A DNA stretch of 34,425 bases, from the NCBI RefSeq assembly GCF_025362435.1, contig NZ_JANYGL010000049.1, forward strand, positions 1 through 34,425, given 5' to 3'. The notes beneath the pieces were generated by a model, which was given only the letters and a program-made list of their open reading frames with translations, was not told the origin of the DNA and did not search any database. Source of the stretch: Polymorphobacter sp. GTDB taxonomy: Bacteria > Pseudomonadota > Alphaproteobacteria > Sphingomonadales > Sphingomonadaceae. How positions within the stretch are numbered: the first letter of the stretch is position 1; every line of letters starts with the position of its first letter. The position numbers were made by a program, and so were the translations under genes. Positions 16,173 through 23,938 of this stretch are shown in pieces.

Positions 16173-17972
16173 TTGCCGCATTTGTCGAATGAGCCGGGTC
16201 TGTCGATCGCTCCGGGTGCGGCCGGGACGGTCGTGCCGACGCCGACCCTCGACCCGTTGCCGCGCCGCATCGCCGACTTTGCGACGCTCGGCGATGCCCT
16301 CGGCTATGCCGCGCAGGGGACGCGCGGCCTCAATTTCTTCGACGCGCGCGCATCGCTCGTTCGCGCCTATCCCTTCGCCGAGCTCCGTACCGACGCCCGC
16401 ACCGACGCCGCACGGCTGATCGCCGCCGGCGCTCGCCCCGGCGATCGTGTCGCTCTCATCGCCGAGACTTCGGCCGAGTTCGTCCGGCTATTCTTCGGCG
16501 CGATCTATGCCGGCGCGCTGCCGACGCCGCTGCCCTTGCCGACCTCGTTCGGCGGCCGCGATGCCTATGTGGAGCAGATCCGGACGCAGCTGCTGAGCTG
16601 CGATCCGCTTCTCGTGCTATCGCCGCCGGGGCTGTTCGCGCTCGTCGCCGAGGCCGCCGCGCCGCTCGACGGTTGCACCGCGCACGATTGGGCGGCGTTC
16701 CATGCGCTCCCCGCCGACGACATCGAGCTGCCGAGCGCGACCGCCGACGACATCGCCTATCTCCAATATTCGAGCGGCAGCACGCGCTTCCCGCACGGCG
16801 TCGCGGTCACCCACCGCGCGCTCCTCGCGAACCTTGCCGGGCACGCGACGTGCACGCGGGTCCGCGCCAGCGACCGCGTCGTCTCGTGGCTGCCGTTCTA
16901 CCACGACATGGGCCTCGTCGGCTGCCTGTTGTCGCCGCTGGCGAACCAGATGTCGGCCGACTACATCGCCACCGAGGACTTCGCCCGACGCCCTCTGTCG
17001 TGGCTGACCCTCGTCAGTCGTAACGAAGGCACCACCCTCTCCTACTCACCGACTTTCGGCTACGACATCTGCGCGCGGCGGATCAGCACCTCGATCGACG
17101 TCAGCGAGCGCTTCGACCTGTCGCGCTGGCGGGTTGCGGGCAACGGCGCCGACATGATCCGCCCCGAGGTGATGCAGCATTTCGTCGACGTGTTCGACGC
17201 CGCTGGCTTCCGCGCCGACGCCTTCCTGCCGAGCTACGGCCTTGCCGAGGCGACGCTTGCCGTCAGCATGATGCCGGTCGGCGAGGGCATCGTCACCGAC
17301 CTCGTCGACGAGCGCGTCCTATCGGGCGAGGGCTATGCCGGGGTCAGCGCCGATTCCGCGATCGGCCGCCCGACGCGGTACCGCGCGATCGTCAACTGCG
17401 GCCGCGCTTTGCCCGGGCTGACGATCGAGATCCGCGACGAGGCAGGCTTGCCGCTCGCCGACCGCCACATCGGACGGCTGTTCGTCGCCGGCGAGGGAGT
17501 CATGGCAGGCTATTTCCGCGACGAGGCAGCGACCGCGGCGTGCTTGTCGGACGGCTGGCTCGACACCGGCGACATGGGCTATCTGGCCGACGGCTACGTC
17601 TACATCGTCGGGCGCGCCAAGGACATGATCATCATCAACGGCAAGAACCACTGGCCGCAAGACATTGAATGGGCGATCGAACAGCTTCCGGGCTTCAAGG
17701 CCGGCGACATCGCCGCCTTCGCCATCACCACCCCCGGCGGCGAGGAAGCCCCCGCCGTCCTCGTCCAATGCCGGACGTCGGACCTCGTCGAACGGACCCA
17801 TTTGCGCGAGGCGATCCGCACCAAGGTCCGCGCGATCACCGGCATGAGCTGCGTCGTCGAGCTGGTTCCTCCCCGGACCCTGCCGCGGACGTCGAGCGGC
17901 AAGCTAAGCCGGTCGAAGGCGCGGAGCCAGTATCTCAGCGGCGAGATCCAGCCGTTCGAGATCGCAGCGTAA
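16173..17972 (+). CDS. Fatty acyl-AMP ligase / acyl-ACP synthetase for sphingolipid synthesis
   Basis: An ANL-superfamily enzyme of 599 residues. I choose TTG 16173 because AAGGAGG (16159-16165) lies 7 nt before it; ATG 16116 is in frame but lacks a ribosome site. Motifs are YLQYSSGSTRFPHGVAVTH (about 196-214, ATP loop), SWLPFYHDMGLVG (about 238-250, typical of acyl-AMP ligases), YGLAEATLAVS, GWLDTGDMGYL, and GRAKDMIIINGKNHWPQDIE (about 480-499). The C-terminal PRTSSGKLSRSKA holds the catalytic Lys. It would activate a fatty acid and load it onto the acyl carrier protein at 19120, matching the acyl-ACP synthetase of the Caulobacter ceramide cluster. It is the first gene of the sphingolipid run. 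Confidence 0.87.
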   Translation: MPHLSNEPGLSIAPGAAGTVVPTPTLDPLPRRIADFATLGDALGYAAQGTRGLNFFDARASLVRAYPFAELRTDARTDAARLIAAGARPGDRVALIAETSAEFVRLFFGAIYAGALPTPLPLPTSFGGRDAYVEQIRTQLLSCDPLLVLSPPGLFALVAEAAAPLDGCTAHDWAAFHALPADDIELPSATADDIAYLQYSSGSTRFPHGVAVTHRALLANLAGHATCTRVRASDRVVSWLPFYHDMGLVGCLLSPLANQMSADYIATEDFARRPLSWLTLVSRNEGTTLSYSPTFGYDICARRISTSIDVSERFDLSRWRVAGNGADMIRPEVMQHFVDVFDAAGFRADAFLPSYGLAEATLAVSMMPVGEGIVTDLVDERVLSGEGYAGVSADSAIGRPTRYRAIVNCGRALPGLTIEIRDEAGLPLADRHIGRLFVAGEGVMAGYFRDEAATAACLSDGWLDTGDMGYLADGYVYIVGRAKDMIIINGKNHWPQDIEWAIEQLPGFKAGDIAAFAITTPGGEEAPAVLVQCRTSDLVERTHLREAIRTKVRAITGMSCVVELVPPRTLPRTSSGKLSRSKARSQYLSGEIQPFEIAA

Positions 17973-17988
17973 TTTTTGAGGCAATGAT

Positions 17989-18144
17989 CTTCCCTCTCCC
18001 CTTGAGGGAGAGGGACGGTTGCGCCCTTCGCGCAACCAGGGTGAGGGTGAGGATGGCATTTAATACCCCGTCATCACTGCCACCCGCACCCTCACCCTGG
18101 TCGCGAAGCCGCGACCGTCCCTCTCCCTCGCGGGGAGAGGGAAG
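17989..18144. repeat. Nested palindromic intergenic repeat
   Basis: The 156-bp element is bounded by inverted arms CTTCCCTCTCCCC (17989-18001) and GGGGAGAGGGAAG (18132-18144). Inside are four smaller hairpins: TCCCTCTCCC/GGGAGAGGGA around 17991-18015, GGTTGCG/CGCAACC at 18017-18037, GGTCGCG/CGCGACC at 18099-18116, and a copy of the first at 18118-18143. ACCAGGGTGAGGGT (18035-18048) also pairs with ACCCTCACCCTGGT near 18088-18101. Such GGGAGAGGG/CCCTCACCC elements recur between genes in many proteobacteria. Here the right arm supplies the purine-rich ribosome site of the reductase gene. Confidence 0.85.
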
Positions 18145-18147
18145 CAA

Positions 18148-19074
18148 GTGATCCTCGCTGTCACCGGGGGCACCGGCTTCGTCGGCGGCCACCTCCTCGC
18201 CGCCGCGACCGCGCACGGCCACACCGTCCGCGCCCTCACCCGCCGCCCGCAGCCCCCTCGCCCCGGCGTAGCGTGGATCACCGGCGACCTGAACTCCCCC
18301 GGCGATCTCTGCACCGGGGCCGAAGCCGTCATCCACATCGCCGGCACCATCACCGCGACCTCGCGCGCCGAGTTCGACGCCGGCAACGTCGCCGGCACCG
18401 CGAGCATCATCGCCGCCGCCCGCGCCGCTGGAGTCACCCGCTTCGTCCACGTCTCGTCGCTCGCCGCCCGCGAGCCCGGCCTGTCGGACTATGGCGCAAG
18501 CAAAGCCGCCGCCGAAACGCTCGTCGCGGGATCCGGCCTCGAGTGGGCGATCGTCCGCCCGCCGGGCGTCTACGGCCCCGGCGACCGCGAGACGCTGCCG
18601 GTGTTCCAGATGGTTTCACGCGGGATCGCCGTGCTGCCCGGTGACGGGCGCTTCTCGCTCATCGACGTAAGCGACCTGTCAGCGGCACTGCTCGCGCTGG
18701 CAGCAAGCGACGGTATCGCTGCTTCCGGGGGCGGCATCGCCGAGATCGACGACGGCCACGGCGCCTATTCACACGCCGACCTCGCCCGTGCGATCGGCGT
18801 CGCGGTCGGACGCACCCCGCTCCTGCTCCGCCTCCCCCTCGGCGTGCTGCGCGCAACCGCGACGGTCGAGACCACCCTTGCCCGCCTCCAGAAGCGCGGC
18901 CCGAAGATGACCCACGACCGCGCCCGCTACCTCGGCCACCCCGACTGGGTCGCCGCGACGGCACGCGGACTCCCCGCGACACTGTGGCAGCCGAAGACCC
19001 ATCTCCCCGAGGGGCTCGCCCGTGCCGTGGCATGGTATCGCGCCAAAGGCTGGCTCACCCCGGCCCGACTTTGA
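18148..19074 (+). CDS. cerR: NAD(P)-dependent ceramide reductase (CerR-like SDR)
   Basis: An extended short-chain dehydrogenase of 308 residues with GTG start; AGGGAAG from the repeat arm is its ribosome site. The Rossmann motif VTGGTGFVGGHL is at 5-16. The catalytic region has VHVSSLAAREPGLSDYGASK, giving Ser, then Tyr and Lys in YGASK (YxxxK). WAIVRPPGVYGPGD is typical of the NAD-dependent epimerase family. Position between the acyl ligase and ACP/serine palmitoyltransferase matches Caulobacter CerR, which reduces the 3-keto group of newly acylated ceramide. The function here is inferred from family and context. Confidence 0.82.
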   Translation: MILAVTGGTGFVGGHLLAAATAHGHTVRALTRRPQPPRPGVAWITGDLNSPGDLCTGAEAVIHIAGTITATSRAEFDAGNVAGTASIIAAARAAGVTRFVHVSSLAAREPGLSDYGASKAAAETLVAGSGLEWAIVRPPGVYGPGDRETLPVFQMVSRGIAVLPGDGRFSLIDVSDLSAALLALAASDGIAASGGGIAEIDDGHGAYSHADLARAIGVAVGRTPLLLRLPLGVLRATATVETTLARLQKRGPKMTHDRARYLGHPDWVAATARGLPATLWQPKTHLPEGLARAVAWYRAKGWLTPARL

Positions 19075-19119
19075 CCATAATATCTTGGCATCGGAGCGGA
19101 CTGCCGTCAGGATCAAGCC

Positions 19120-19362
19120 ATGCCCGCCCGCGAAACCATCTACGCCCGCATCGTCGACCTGATCGGCCCGCTCAACAAGAAAGCGGTGCCGCTGGCCGAG
19201 GACACGAGTTTCTCGAACGATCTCGAGATGGATAGCCTGACGGTCATGGACCTCGTCGCCAACATTGAGGACGAGTGGGATATCGTGTTGCCGCTCAACA
19301 TGTTGCCCGAGCTCGAGACGATCGGCCAGGTCGCCGACGCCGTCGCCAAGCTGACGAAATAG
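19120..19362 (+). CDS. acpR: Acyl carrier protein of the sphingolipid locus
   Basis: An 80-residue acidic carrier protein. The motif LEMDSLTVMDLV carries Ser39, the phosphopantetheine attachment site, in a DSL context. The helices before and after (IYARIVDLI, AEDTSFSNDLEMDS, IEDEWDIVLP, LETIGQVADAVAKL) follow the four-helix ACP fold. It is 11 bp upstream of the serine palmitoyltransferase gene. A dedicated ACP supplies the acyl thioester to serine palmitoyltransferase in Caulobacter, and the same role is likely here. The housekeeping fatty-acid ACP is normally beside fabF/fabG, not in such a cluster. Confidence 0.92.
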   Translation: MPARETIYARIVDLIGPLNKKAVPLAEDTSFSNDLEMDSLTVMDLVANIEDEWDIVLPLNMLPELETIGQVADAVAKLTK

Positions 19363-19373
19363 GGTCGCCGCCG

Positions 19374-20588
19374 ATGATCGACCTCCTCGACAAGTTCGAC
19401 GCGATCGCCGGCGAGCGGCAGGCATATCTCGACGCCGGCGGGCGCGATCCGGTCGGGGTCGTCATGTCGAAGGTGCTGTCGCCGACGCGCGCGGTGATCA
19501 ACGGCCGCGAGACGATCCTGATGGGCACCTATAATTACATGGGGATGACGTTCGACCCCGACGTCATCGCCGCGAGCGAGGCGGCGGTGCGCGACTTCGG
19601 CGCGGGCACCACCGGCAGCCGGTCGTTGAACGGCACCTACACCAGCCACCGCGAGTGCGAGGCCGCGCTCAAGGACTTCTACGGCACCAGGCATGGGATG
19701 GTGTTTTCGACCGGCTACCAGGCCAACCTCGGCGTCGTGTCGACGCTGGCCGGGCGCGGCGACTATGTCATCCTCGACGCCGACAGCCACGCGTCGATCT
19801 ACGACGGCTGTTCCATGGGCAACGCCGACGTCGTCCGCTTCCGCCACAATTCGGTCGAGGACCTCGACAAGCGTCTCGGCCGCCTGCCCGCCGAAGCCGG
19901 CAAGCTCGTCGTCCTCGAAGGCGTCTATTCGATGCTCGGTGACATCGCGCCCTTGGCCGAGATGGTCGCGGTGGCCAAGCGCCACGGCGCGATGATCCTC
20001 GTCGACGAGGCGCACGCGATGGGCTTTTTCGGCGAGCACGGCCGCGGCGTCACCGAGGCGGCGGGGGTCGAGGATCAGGTCGATTTCATCATCGGCACCT
20101 TCTCCAAGTCGGTCGGCACCGTCGGCGGCTTCTGCGTGTCGAACCATCCGAAGTTCGAGGCGCTGCGCCTCGTCTGCCGCCCGTACGTCTTCACCGCGTC
20201 GCTGCCGCCGTCGATCGTCGCCTCGTCGGCGGTGTCGATCCGCAAGCTGATGCACGACACCGCCAAGCGCGCCCGGCTATGGGACAGCACCCGGGCGATG
20301 CACGCCGGATTGAAGGCGCGCGGCTTCACGCTCGGCACCGCGACCGCCGAAAGCGCGATCATCGCGGTGCTGATGCCCGACCAGGCGACGACGCTGGCGA
20401 TGTGGCAGGCGCTGCTCGAACACGGCGTCTACGTCAATTTTGCGCGCCCCCCGGCGACGCCGACCGGCACCTACCTCCTCCGCTGCTCGCTGTGCGCCGA
20501 GCACACGCCCGAGCAGATCGCGGCGATCCTGCGCCAGTTCGACGCGGCGGCGGCGGCGGTGGGGTTACGGCTGGCGGTGGCGGCCTGA
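19374..20588 (+). CDS. spt: Serine palmitoyltransferase
   Basis: This 404-residue PLP enzyme of the alpha-oxoamine synthase family condenses serine with an acyl thioester to 3-ketosphinganine, the first step of sphingolipid synthesis. The start ATG 19374 has AGGG upstream. Landmarks are GTYNYMGMTFDPDVIAA (51-67), FSTGYQANLG (111-120), DADSHASIYDGC (135-146, H139 stacking on PLP), LVDEAHAMGFFG (209-220, D211 and H214), and GTFSKSVGTVGGF (241-253, Schiff-base K245). RPPATPTGTYLLRCS matches the C-terminal arginine region of the soluble Sphingomonas enzyme. Long stretches are near-identical to what I recall of that protein, which separates it from AONS and KBL relatives. Confidence 0.95.
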   Translation: MIDLLDKFDAIAGERQAYLDAGGRDPVGVVMSKVLSPTRAVINGRETILMGTYNYMGMTFDPDVIAASEAAVRDFGAGTTGSRSLNGTYTSHRECEAALKDFYGTRHGMVFSTGYQANLGVVSTLAGRGDYVILDADSHASIYDGCSMGNADVVRFRHNSVEDLDKRLGRLPAEAGKLVVLEGVYSMLGDIAPLAEMVAVAKRHGAMILVDEAHAMGFFGEHGRGVTEAAGVEDQVDFIIGTFSKSVGTVGGFCVSNHPKFEALRLVCRPYVFTASLPPSIVASSAVSIRKLMHDTAKRARLWDSTRAMHAGLKARGFTLGTATAESAIIAVLMPDQATTLAMWQALLEHGVYVNFARPPATPTGTYLLRCSLCAEHTPEQIAAILRQFDAAAAAVGLRLAVAA

Positions 20589-20594
20589 ACTAAT

Positions 20595-20632
20595 CCCCCT
20601 ACGGTCCCCTCGCAGCGCTTGGGACGGGGGGG
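20595..20632 (+). terminator. Stem-loop after serine palmitoyltransferase gene
   Basis: GTCCC (20604-20608) pairs with GGGAC (20621-20625), and CCCCC (20595-20599) with GGGGG just beyond, leaving TACG as a bulge and a 12-nt loop. The structure starts 7 bases after the stop codon. There is no T-tract, so it may be an attenuator or an RNA-stabilising stem rather than a full terminator. Confidence 0.3.
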
Positions 20633-20657
20633 AAGTAGCCCCCAACATTTCCCCATG

Positions 20658-20710
20658 ACCCGCGCCCTCCCCCCCGCTATACACCGCTGACCGCAGCGAT
20701 GGGCGCGGGT
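20658..20710. promoter_or_regulatory. Inverted repeat with possible promoter upstream of lptF
   Basis: A perfect 10-bp inverted repeat, ACCCGCGCCC (20658-20667) and GGGCGCGGGT (20701-20710), flanks a C-rich stretch and a TATACA (20678-20683) that could be a -10 box. No strong -35 is present (TGACCC at 20656 is the best). The lptF TTG start lies 22 bp downstream. The arrangement suggests regulated or separate expression of lptFG, but this is inference. Confidence 0.28.
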
Positions 20711-20732
20711 TGCGACCGAGGGCCGAGCCGTT

Positions 20733-21971
20733 TTGCGTTTCCTGACTGGCTTCGATCGTTACCTCGCCCGGCTGATCCTCGTGCCGCTGCTCGCCTGCCT
20801 GACGATTGCGGCGATGCTGCTGCTGCTCGACAAGATGCTCAAACTGTTCGACTTCGTCATGAACGAGGGCGGGCCGGTGTCGGTCGTGTGGAAGATGCTC
20901 GGCAATCTCGTGCCCGAATATCTGTCGCTCGGCATCCCGATCGGGGTGATGCTCGGCATCCTGCTGGCGTTCCGCAACCTCGCGCTGTCGAGCGAACTCG
21001 ATGCGTTGCGCGCCGCCGGCGTGTCGTACAACCGGCTGATGCGCGTGCCGATCATCTTTGCGATCGTCTTCGCCGGGGTCAATTTCCTCATCGTCGGCTT
21101 CCTCGAGCCCTACTCGCGCTACGCCTATGAGGGGCTGCAGTTCGAACTGCGCTCGGGTGCTCTCGGCGCGTCGATCAAGGTCGGCGAATTCGCCAAGCTT
21201 GCGAAGAACACGACGCTGCGGGTCGAGGAGAGCCACGCCAAGGGCAGCGACCTGCGCGGGCTGTTCGTTCGGACCGAAGGCAAAAACGGCCAGTCGGTCG
21301 CGGTCACCGCCGAGCGCGGCACCTTCCTGTCGACCGACGATCCCGACGTCATCCTGCTGCGGCTGCAGAATGGGACGATGGTCCATACCGCGTCGAATTT
21401 CGTCGTGCCGCGGGTGTTGACGTTCAAACAGCAGGACCTGCCAGTCAACCTGCCGTCGATCGGCAGTTTCCGCGCGCGCGGCGACGAGAACGCTGAACTC
21501 ACGCTCCCCGAACTTGCCCGCGCCGGCAAGGCCGACGTCGCCCGCGTGCTCCACCAGCAGAGCATCGCCGCACTTAACCGGCGGCTGGTGCTGGTGCTGG
21601 TGATGCTCGTGCTGCCGTTCCTCAGCGTCGCGCTGGCGGTGCCGCCGAAGCGGTCGACCTCTGCCCTCGGCGTCTTCCTGTCGATCATCCTGCTGGTGAC
21701 GTTCCACAAGACCAGCCAGTATGGCGAGGCGATGGGCGGCGCCGGGCGGGTCGATCCTGTGCTCGCGCAATGGGTGCCGTTCGCCGGGTTCTCAGCGCTG
21801 TCGTTCTGGCTGTACTACGTCCTCGCTTACATCCCCGGCGGGCAGCCGATCGGCGCGCTCGACCGCTGGTTCGGCAAGCTCGCCAGCTTCGTCGCTGGGC
21901 TGATCAAGCGCCCGGCGCCGTGGCACGACAGCAAGGCCCCGACCGCGGGCAATGAAGTGCCGGCAGAATGA
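20733..21971 (+). CDS. lptF: LptF/LptG-family permease, first subunit (sphingolipid-locus copy)
   Basis: A 412-residue inner-membrane permease of the YjgP/YjgQ family, starting at TTG with GAGGG upstream. Membrane helices occur near the N-terminus (LILVPLLACLTIAAMLLLL; LSLGIPIGVMLGILLAF; VPIIFAIVFAGVNFLIVGFL), then a periplasmic beta-jellyroll, then C-terminal helices (LVLVLVMLVLPFLSVALAV onward). The signature SSELDALRAAGVSYNRLM is the cytoplasmic coupling region that meets the LptB ATPase. The stop overlaps the lptG start (ATGA). In LPS producers the pair extracts LPS from the inner membrane. Placement between sphingolipid genes suggests a sphingolipid substrate, which is inference. Confidence 0.88.
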   Translation: MRFLTGFDRYLARLILVPLLACLTIAAMLLLLDKMLKLFDFVMNEGGPVSVVWKMLGNLVPEYLSLGIPIGVMLGILLAFRNLALSSELDALRAAGVSYNRLMRVPIIFAIVFAGVNFLIVGFLEPYSRYAYEGLQFELRSGALGASIKVGEFAKLAKNTTLRVEESHAKGSDLRGLFVRTEGKNGQSVAVTAERGTFLSTDDPDVILLRLQNGTMVHTASNFVVPRVLTFKQQDLPVNLPSIGSFRARGDENAELTLPELARAGKADVARVLHQQSIAALNRRLVLVLVMLVLPFLSVALAVPPKRSTSALGVFLSIILLVTFHKTSQYGEAMGGAGRVDPVLAQWVPFAGFSALSFWLYYVLAYIPGGQPIGALDRWFGKLASFVAGLIKRPAPWHDSKAPTAGNEVPAE

Positions 21972-23056
21972 CCCTGTTCCCGTCGCGGACGATCGCGCTC
22001 TACACCGCCCGGCTGCTGCTGACGCGGACCTTCGCCTTCCTCGGCGGGCTCGTCGTCATCCTGATGACGCTCGACCTGCTCGGTGAGTCGAGCAAGATCC
22101 TGATCGTCCCCGGCAACACCGACGCCGACCTGTGGCACTACGTCGCCCTGCGCGTGCCGCAGATCATCGCGCTGTTCCTGCCGTTTGCGGTGCTGCTCGG
22201 TACGCTGGTGACGCTGACGACGCTCAACGCCAATTCGGAGGTCGTGATCTTCAAGTCGGCGGGCATTTCGGCGCACCAGATCCTCGCCCCGCTAGTCGTA
22301 GCGGCGCTCGGCATCGCGGCGGTAAATTTCGTCTTCAACGAGCGCGTCGTGGTTACGGCTAACAAGTCGCTCGCCGCGTGGCAGGCGCTCGAATACGGCA
22401 AGATCGCCGCGACGACCGCGGCTGCGACCGATGCATGGGTCAAGGGCGGCGACGATCTGTTCCACGCCGCCGCAGTCACCGGAGCCGGCGACGCCACCGT
22501 CCTCCACAACGTCACGATCTACGACCGCAACAAGGATCGCCTGTTCTCGGTCGTCCGCGCCGCGACCGCGCGACCGATGCCGGGGGGCTGGTTGTTGCAC
22601 GATGTCGCCACCTTCGACGTGGCGAAGGGCACCGAGGTCAAGTCGCCCGCTGCCGATTTCCCCAGCCCCGTCGTCCCGGCCCAGTTCACGACGACCGTCG
22701 TCACCGCTGCCTTTGTGCCGTTCTGGGACCTTATCCCCCAGATCGCCGAGCAGCGCGCGGCGGGCAAGCGGGTGACCGCGCTGGTCGCCGCGGCGAACCA
22801 CAAGATCTCGGGGCCGCTGTCGGCGGTGCTGATGCCGCTGCTCGGCGCGGTCGCAGCGTTCGGGCTGGCGCGGTCGGGGCGGCTGTTCGTCCGCGCCGTG
22901 ATCGGCATGTTCCTCGGCTTCGCCTTTTTCGTCGCCGACAACTTCATGGTCGCGATGGGGAATTTTGGCACAGTGCCCCCGCTGCTCGCCGCATGGTCGG
23001 CATTCCTCCTGTTCTTCCTGATCGGCGAGGCGGTGTTGTTCCGATCCGAGGAGTGA
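21968..23056 (+). CDS. lptG: LptF/LptG-family permease, second subunit (sphingolipid-locus copy)
   Basis: A 362-residue partner of the preceding permease, with the same layout. Residues 23-42 (TFAFLGGLVVILMTLDLLG region), LFLPFAVLLGTLVTLTTL and LVVAALGIAAVNFVFNERVV are membrane helices; NANSEVVIFKSAGISAHQIL is the coupling region. A periplasmic domain follows, and the C-terminal half has NHKISGPLSAVLMPLLG and VIGMFLGFAFFVADNF, typical of LptG. Standard lptFG pairs in proteobacteria lie apart or near lptD/surA/ksgA, so this copy's placement is notable. It is coupled to lptF by ATGA and is 66 bp before the hydroxylase gene. Confidence 0.88.
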   Translation: MTLFPSRTIALYTARLLLTRTFAFLGGLVVILMTLDLLGESSKILIVPGNTDADLWHYVALRVPQIIALFLPFAVLLGTLVTLTTLNANSEVVIFKSAGISAHQILAPLVVAALGIAAVNFVFNERVVVTANKSLAAWQALEYGKIAATTAAATDAWVKGGDDLFHAAAVTGAGDATVLHNVTIYDRNKDRLFSVVRAATARPMPGGWLLHDVATFDVAKGTEVKSPAADFPSPVVPAQFTTTVVTAAFVPFWDLIPQIAEQRAAGKRVTALVAAANHKISGPLSAVLMPLLGAVAAFGLARSGRLFVRAVIGMFLGFAFFVADNFMVAMGNFGTVPPLLAAWSAFLLFFLIGEAVLFRSEE

Positions 23057-23066
23057 AGCCGCGACG

Positions 23067-23089
23067 TTAGGACCGGTCATGCGTCCTAA
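23067..23089. promoter_or_regulatory. Inverted repeat before the hydroxylase gene
   Basis: TTAGGAC (23067-23073) and GTCCTAA (23083-23089) form a perfect 7-bp inverted repeat with a 9-nt spacer, in the 66-bp gap between lptG and the hydroxylase gene. It may be an operator or a weak stem-loop. No T-tract follows. Confidence 0.25.
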
Positions 23090-23122
23090 AAGCGCCGCAT
23101 TGCGTTCCTACATATCGAGCCC

Positions 23123-23938
23123 ATGGACGGAGTATCCCCAGTGAAGGCAGTCGCCGATCCCGCCACTCCGATCTGGAGCCGGTCGCATTACCTGAACAAG
23201 ATGACGCTGCGCGAGCTCGTTGTCGCCTATTTCCAGTATTACACGATCCAGGCCTACCTCGTCATCGCCGCGCTGGCGATCGGCGTGGCGCTGTGGCAGC
23301 CGACGACGCTTGTCCGCGGCGCGGTCATCACCGGCTTCGTCATGCTGGTCTATCCGCTCGTCTGGTATTGCCTCCACCGCTGGGTGCTCCACAGCAAGTG
23401 GATGTGGAAGGTGCCCTTCCTCGCGTCCACGTGGAAGAGGATCCACTACGATCATCACCAGGACCCCAACCACCTCGAGATCCTGTTCGGGACGCTCAAG
23501 AGCGAGCTGCCGCCGGTGTTCATCATGACGCTGCCAGTCGGCTATGCCATCGGCGGGATCGGCGGCGCCGCAGTCGCGCTCGCGGCCGGCGTGCTGACGA
23601 CGTGCTTCTACGAGTTCTGCCACTGCATCCAGCACCTGTCGTACAAGCCGAAGCAGAAGTGGCTGGTGGCGATGAAGGCGCGGCACATGGCGCATCACTT
23701 CCACGACGAGACCGGCAACTTCGGCATCACCAATTTCGCGTGGGACCGGCTGTTCGGCACCTTCTACGAGCGGATCGAGCGCCCGACGCGCAGCGCGACG
23801 GTGTTCAACCTCGGCTATACCGAGGAAGTCGCCGCGGTTTATCCGTGGGTCGCTAACCTTTCGGGCGGAGTCGCCGCCGGCCATCCGCGCCAGCGCGATC
23901 GCGTCCCCACCAACACCCCGGAGCGTAAAGCAGCATGA
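23123..23938 (+). CDS. FA2H-like fatty acid / ceramide hydroxylase
   Basis: A membrane di-iron hydroxylase of 271 residues (fatty acid hydroxylase superfamily, PF04116). Histidine clusters are HRWVLH (85-90), HYDHH with DPNH (108-117), HCIQH (167-171) and HMAHHFH (188-194). The last, followed by GNFGITNFAWDRLFGTF, aligns well with fatty acid 2-hydroxylases. Hydrophobic segments are at about 43-58, 67-83 and 132-160. Sphingomonad ceramides carry 2-hydroxy fatty acids, so N-acyl chain 2-hydroxylation is the best guess; long-chain-base C4 hydroxylation is an alternative. GTG 23141 is another possible start, with GGAG at good spacing. Its stop overlaps the next ATG. Confidence 0.87.
   Translation: MDGVSPVKAVADPATPIWSRSHYLNKMTLRELVVAYFQYYTIQAYLVIAALAIGVALWQPTTLVRGAVITGFVMLVYPLVWYCLHRWVLHSKWMWKVPFLASTWKRIHYDHHQDPNHLEILFGTLKSELPPVFIMTLPVGYAIGGIGGAAVALAAGVLTTCFYEFCHCIQHLSYKPKQKWLVAMKARHMAHHFHDETGNFGITNFAWDRLFGTFYERIERPTRSATVFNLGYTEEVAAVYPWVANLSGGVAAGHPRQRDRVPTNTPERKAA

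Noticed and set aside
14942-16192. A 416-codon plus-strand open frame opposite the tube protein and recX
   Set aside because: Composition is shadow-like and both minus-strand genes have recognisable motifs.
17989-18144. An insertion sequence or MITE with target-site duplication
   Set aside because: The inverted arms are clear, but I could not find a convincing flanking duplication or any transposase.
19140-20255. A 371-codon minus-strand open frame opposite the serine palmitoyltransferase gene
   Set aside because: It mirrors conserved serine palmitoyltransferase codons and has no domain of its own.
20565-21770. A 401-codon minus-strand open frame opposite lptF
   Set aside because: Low-complexity His/Gln/Arg-rich translation with no family match; lptF on the other strand is well supported.
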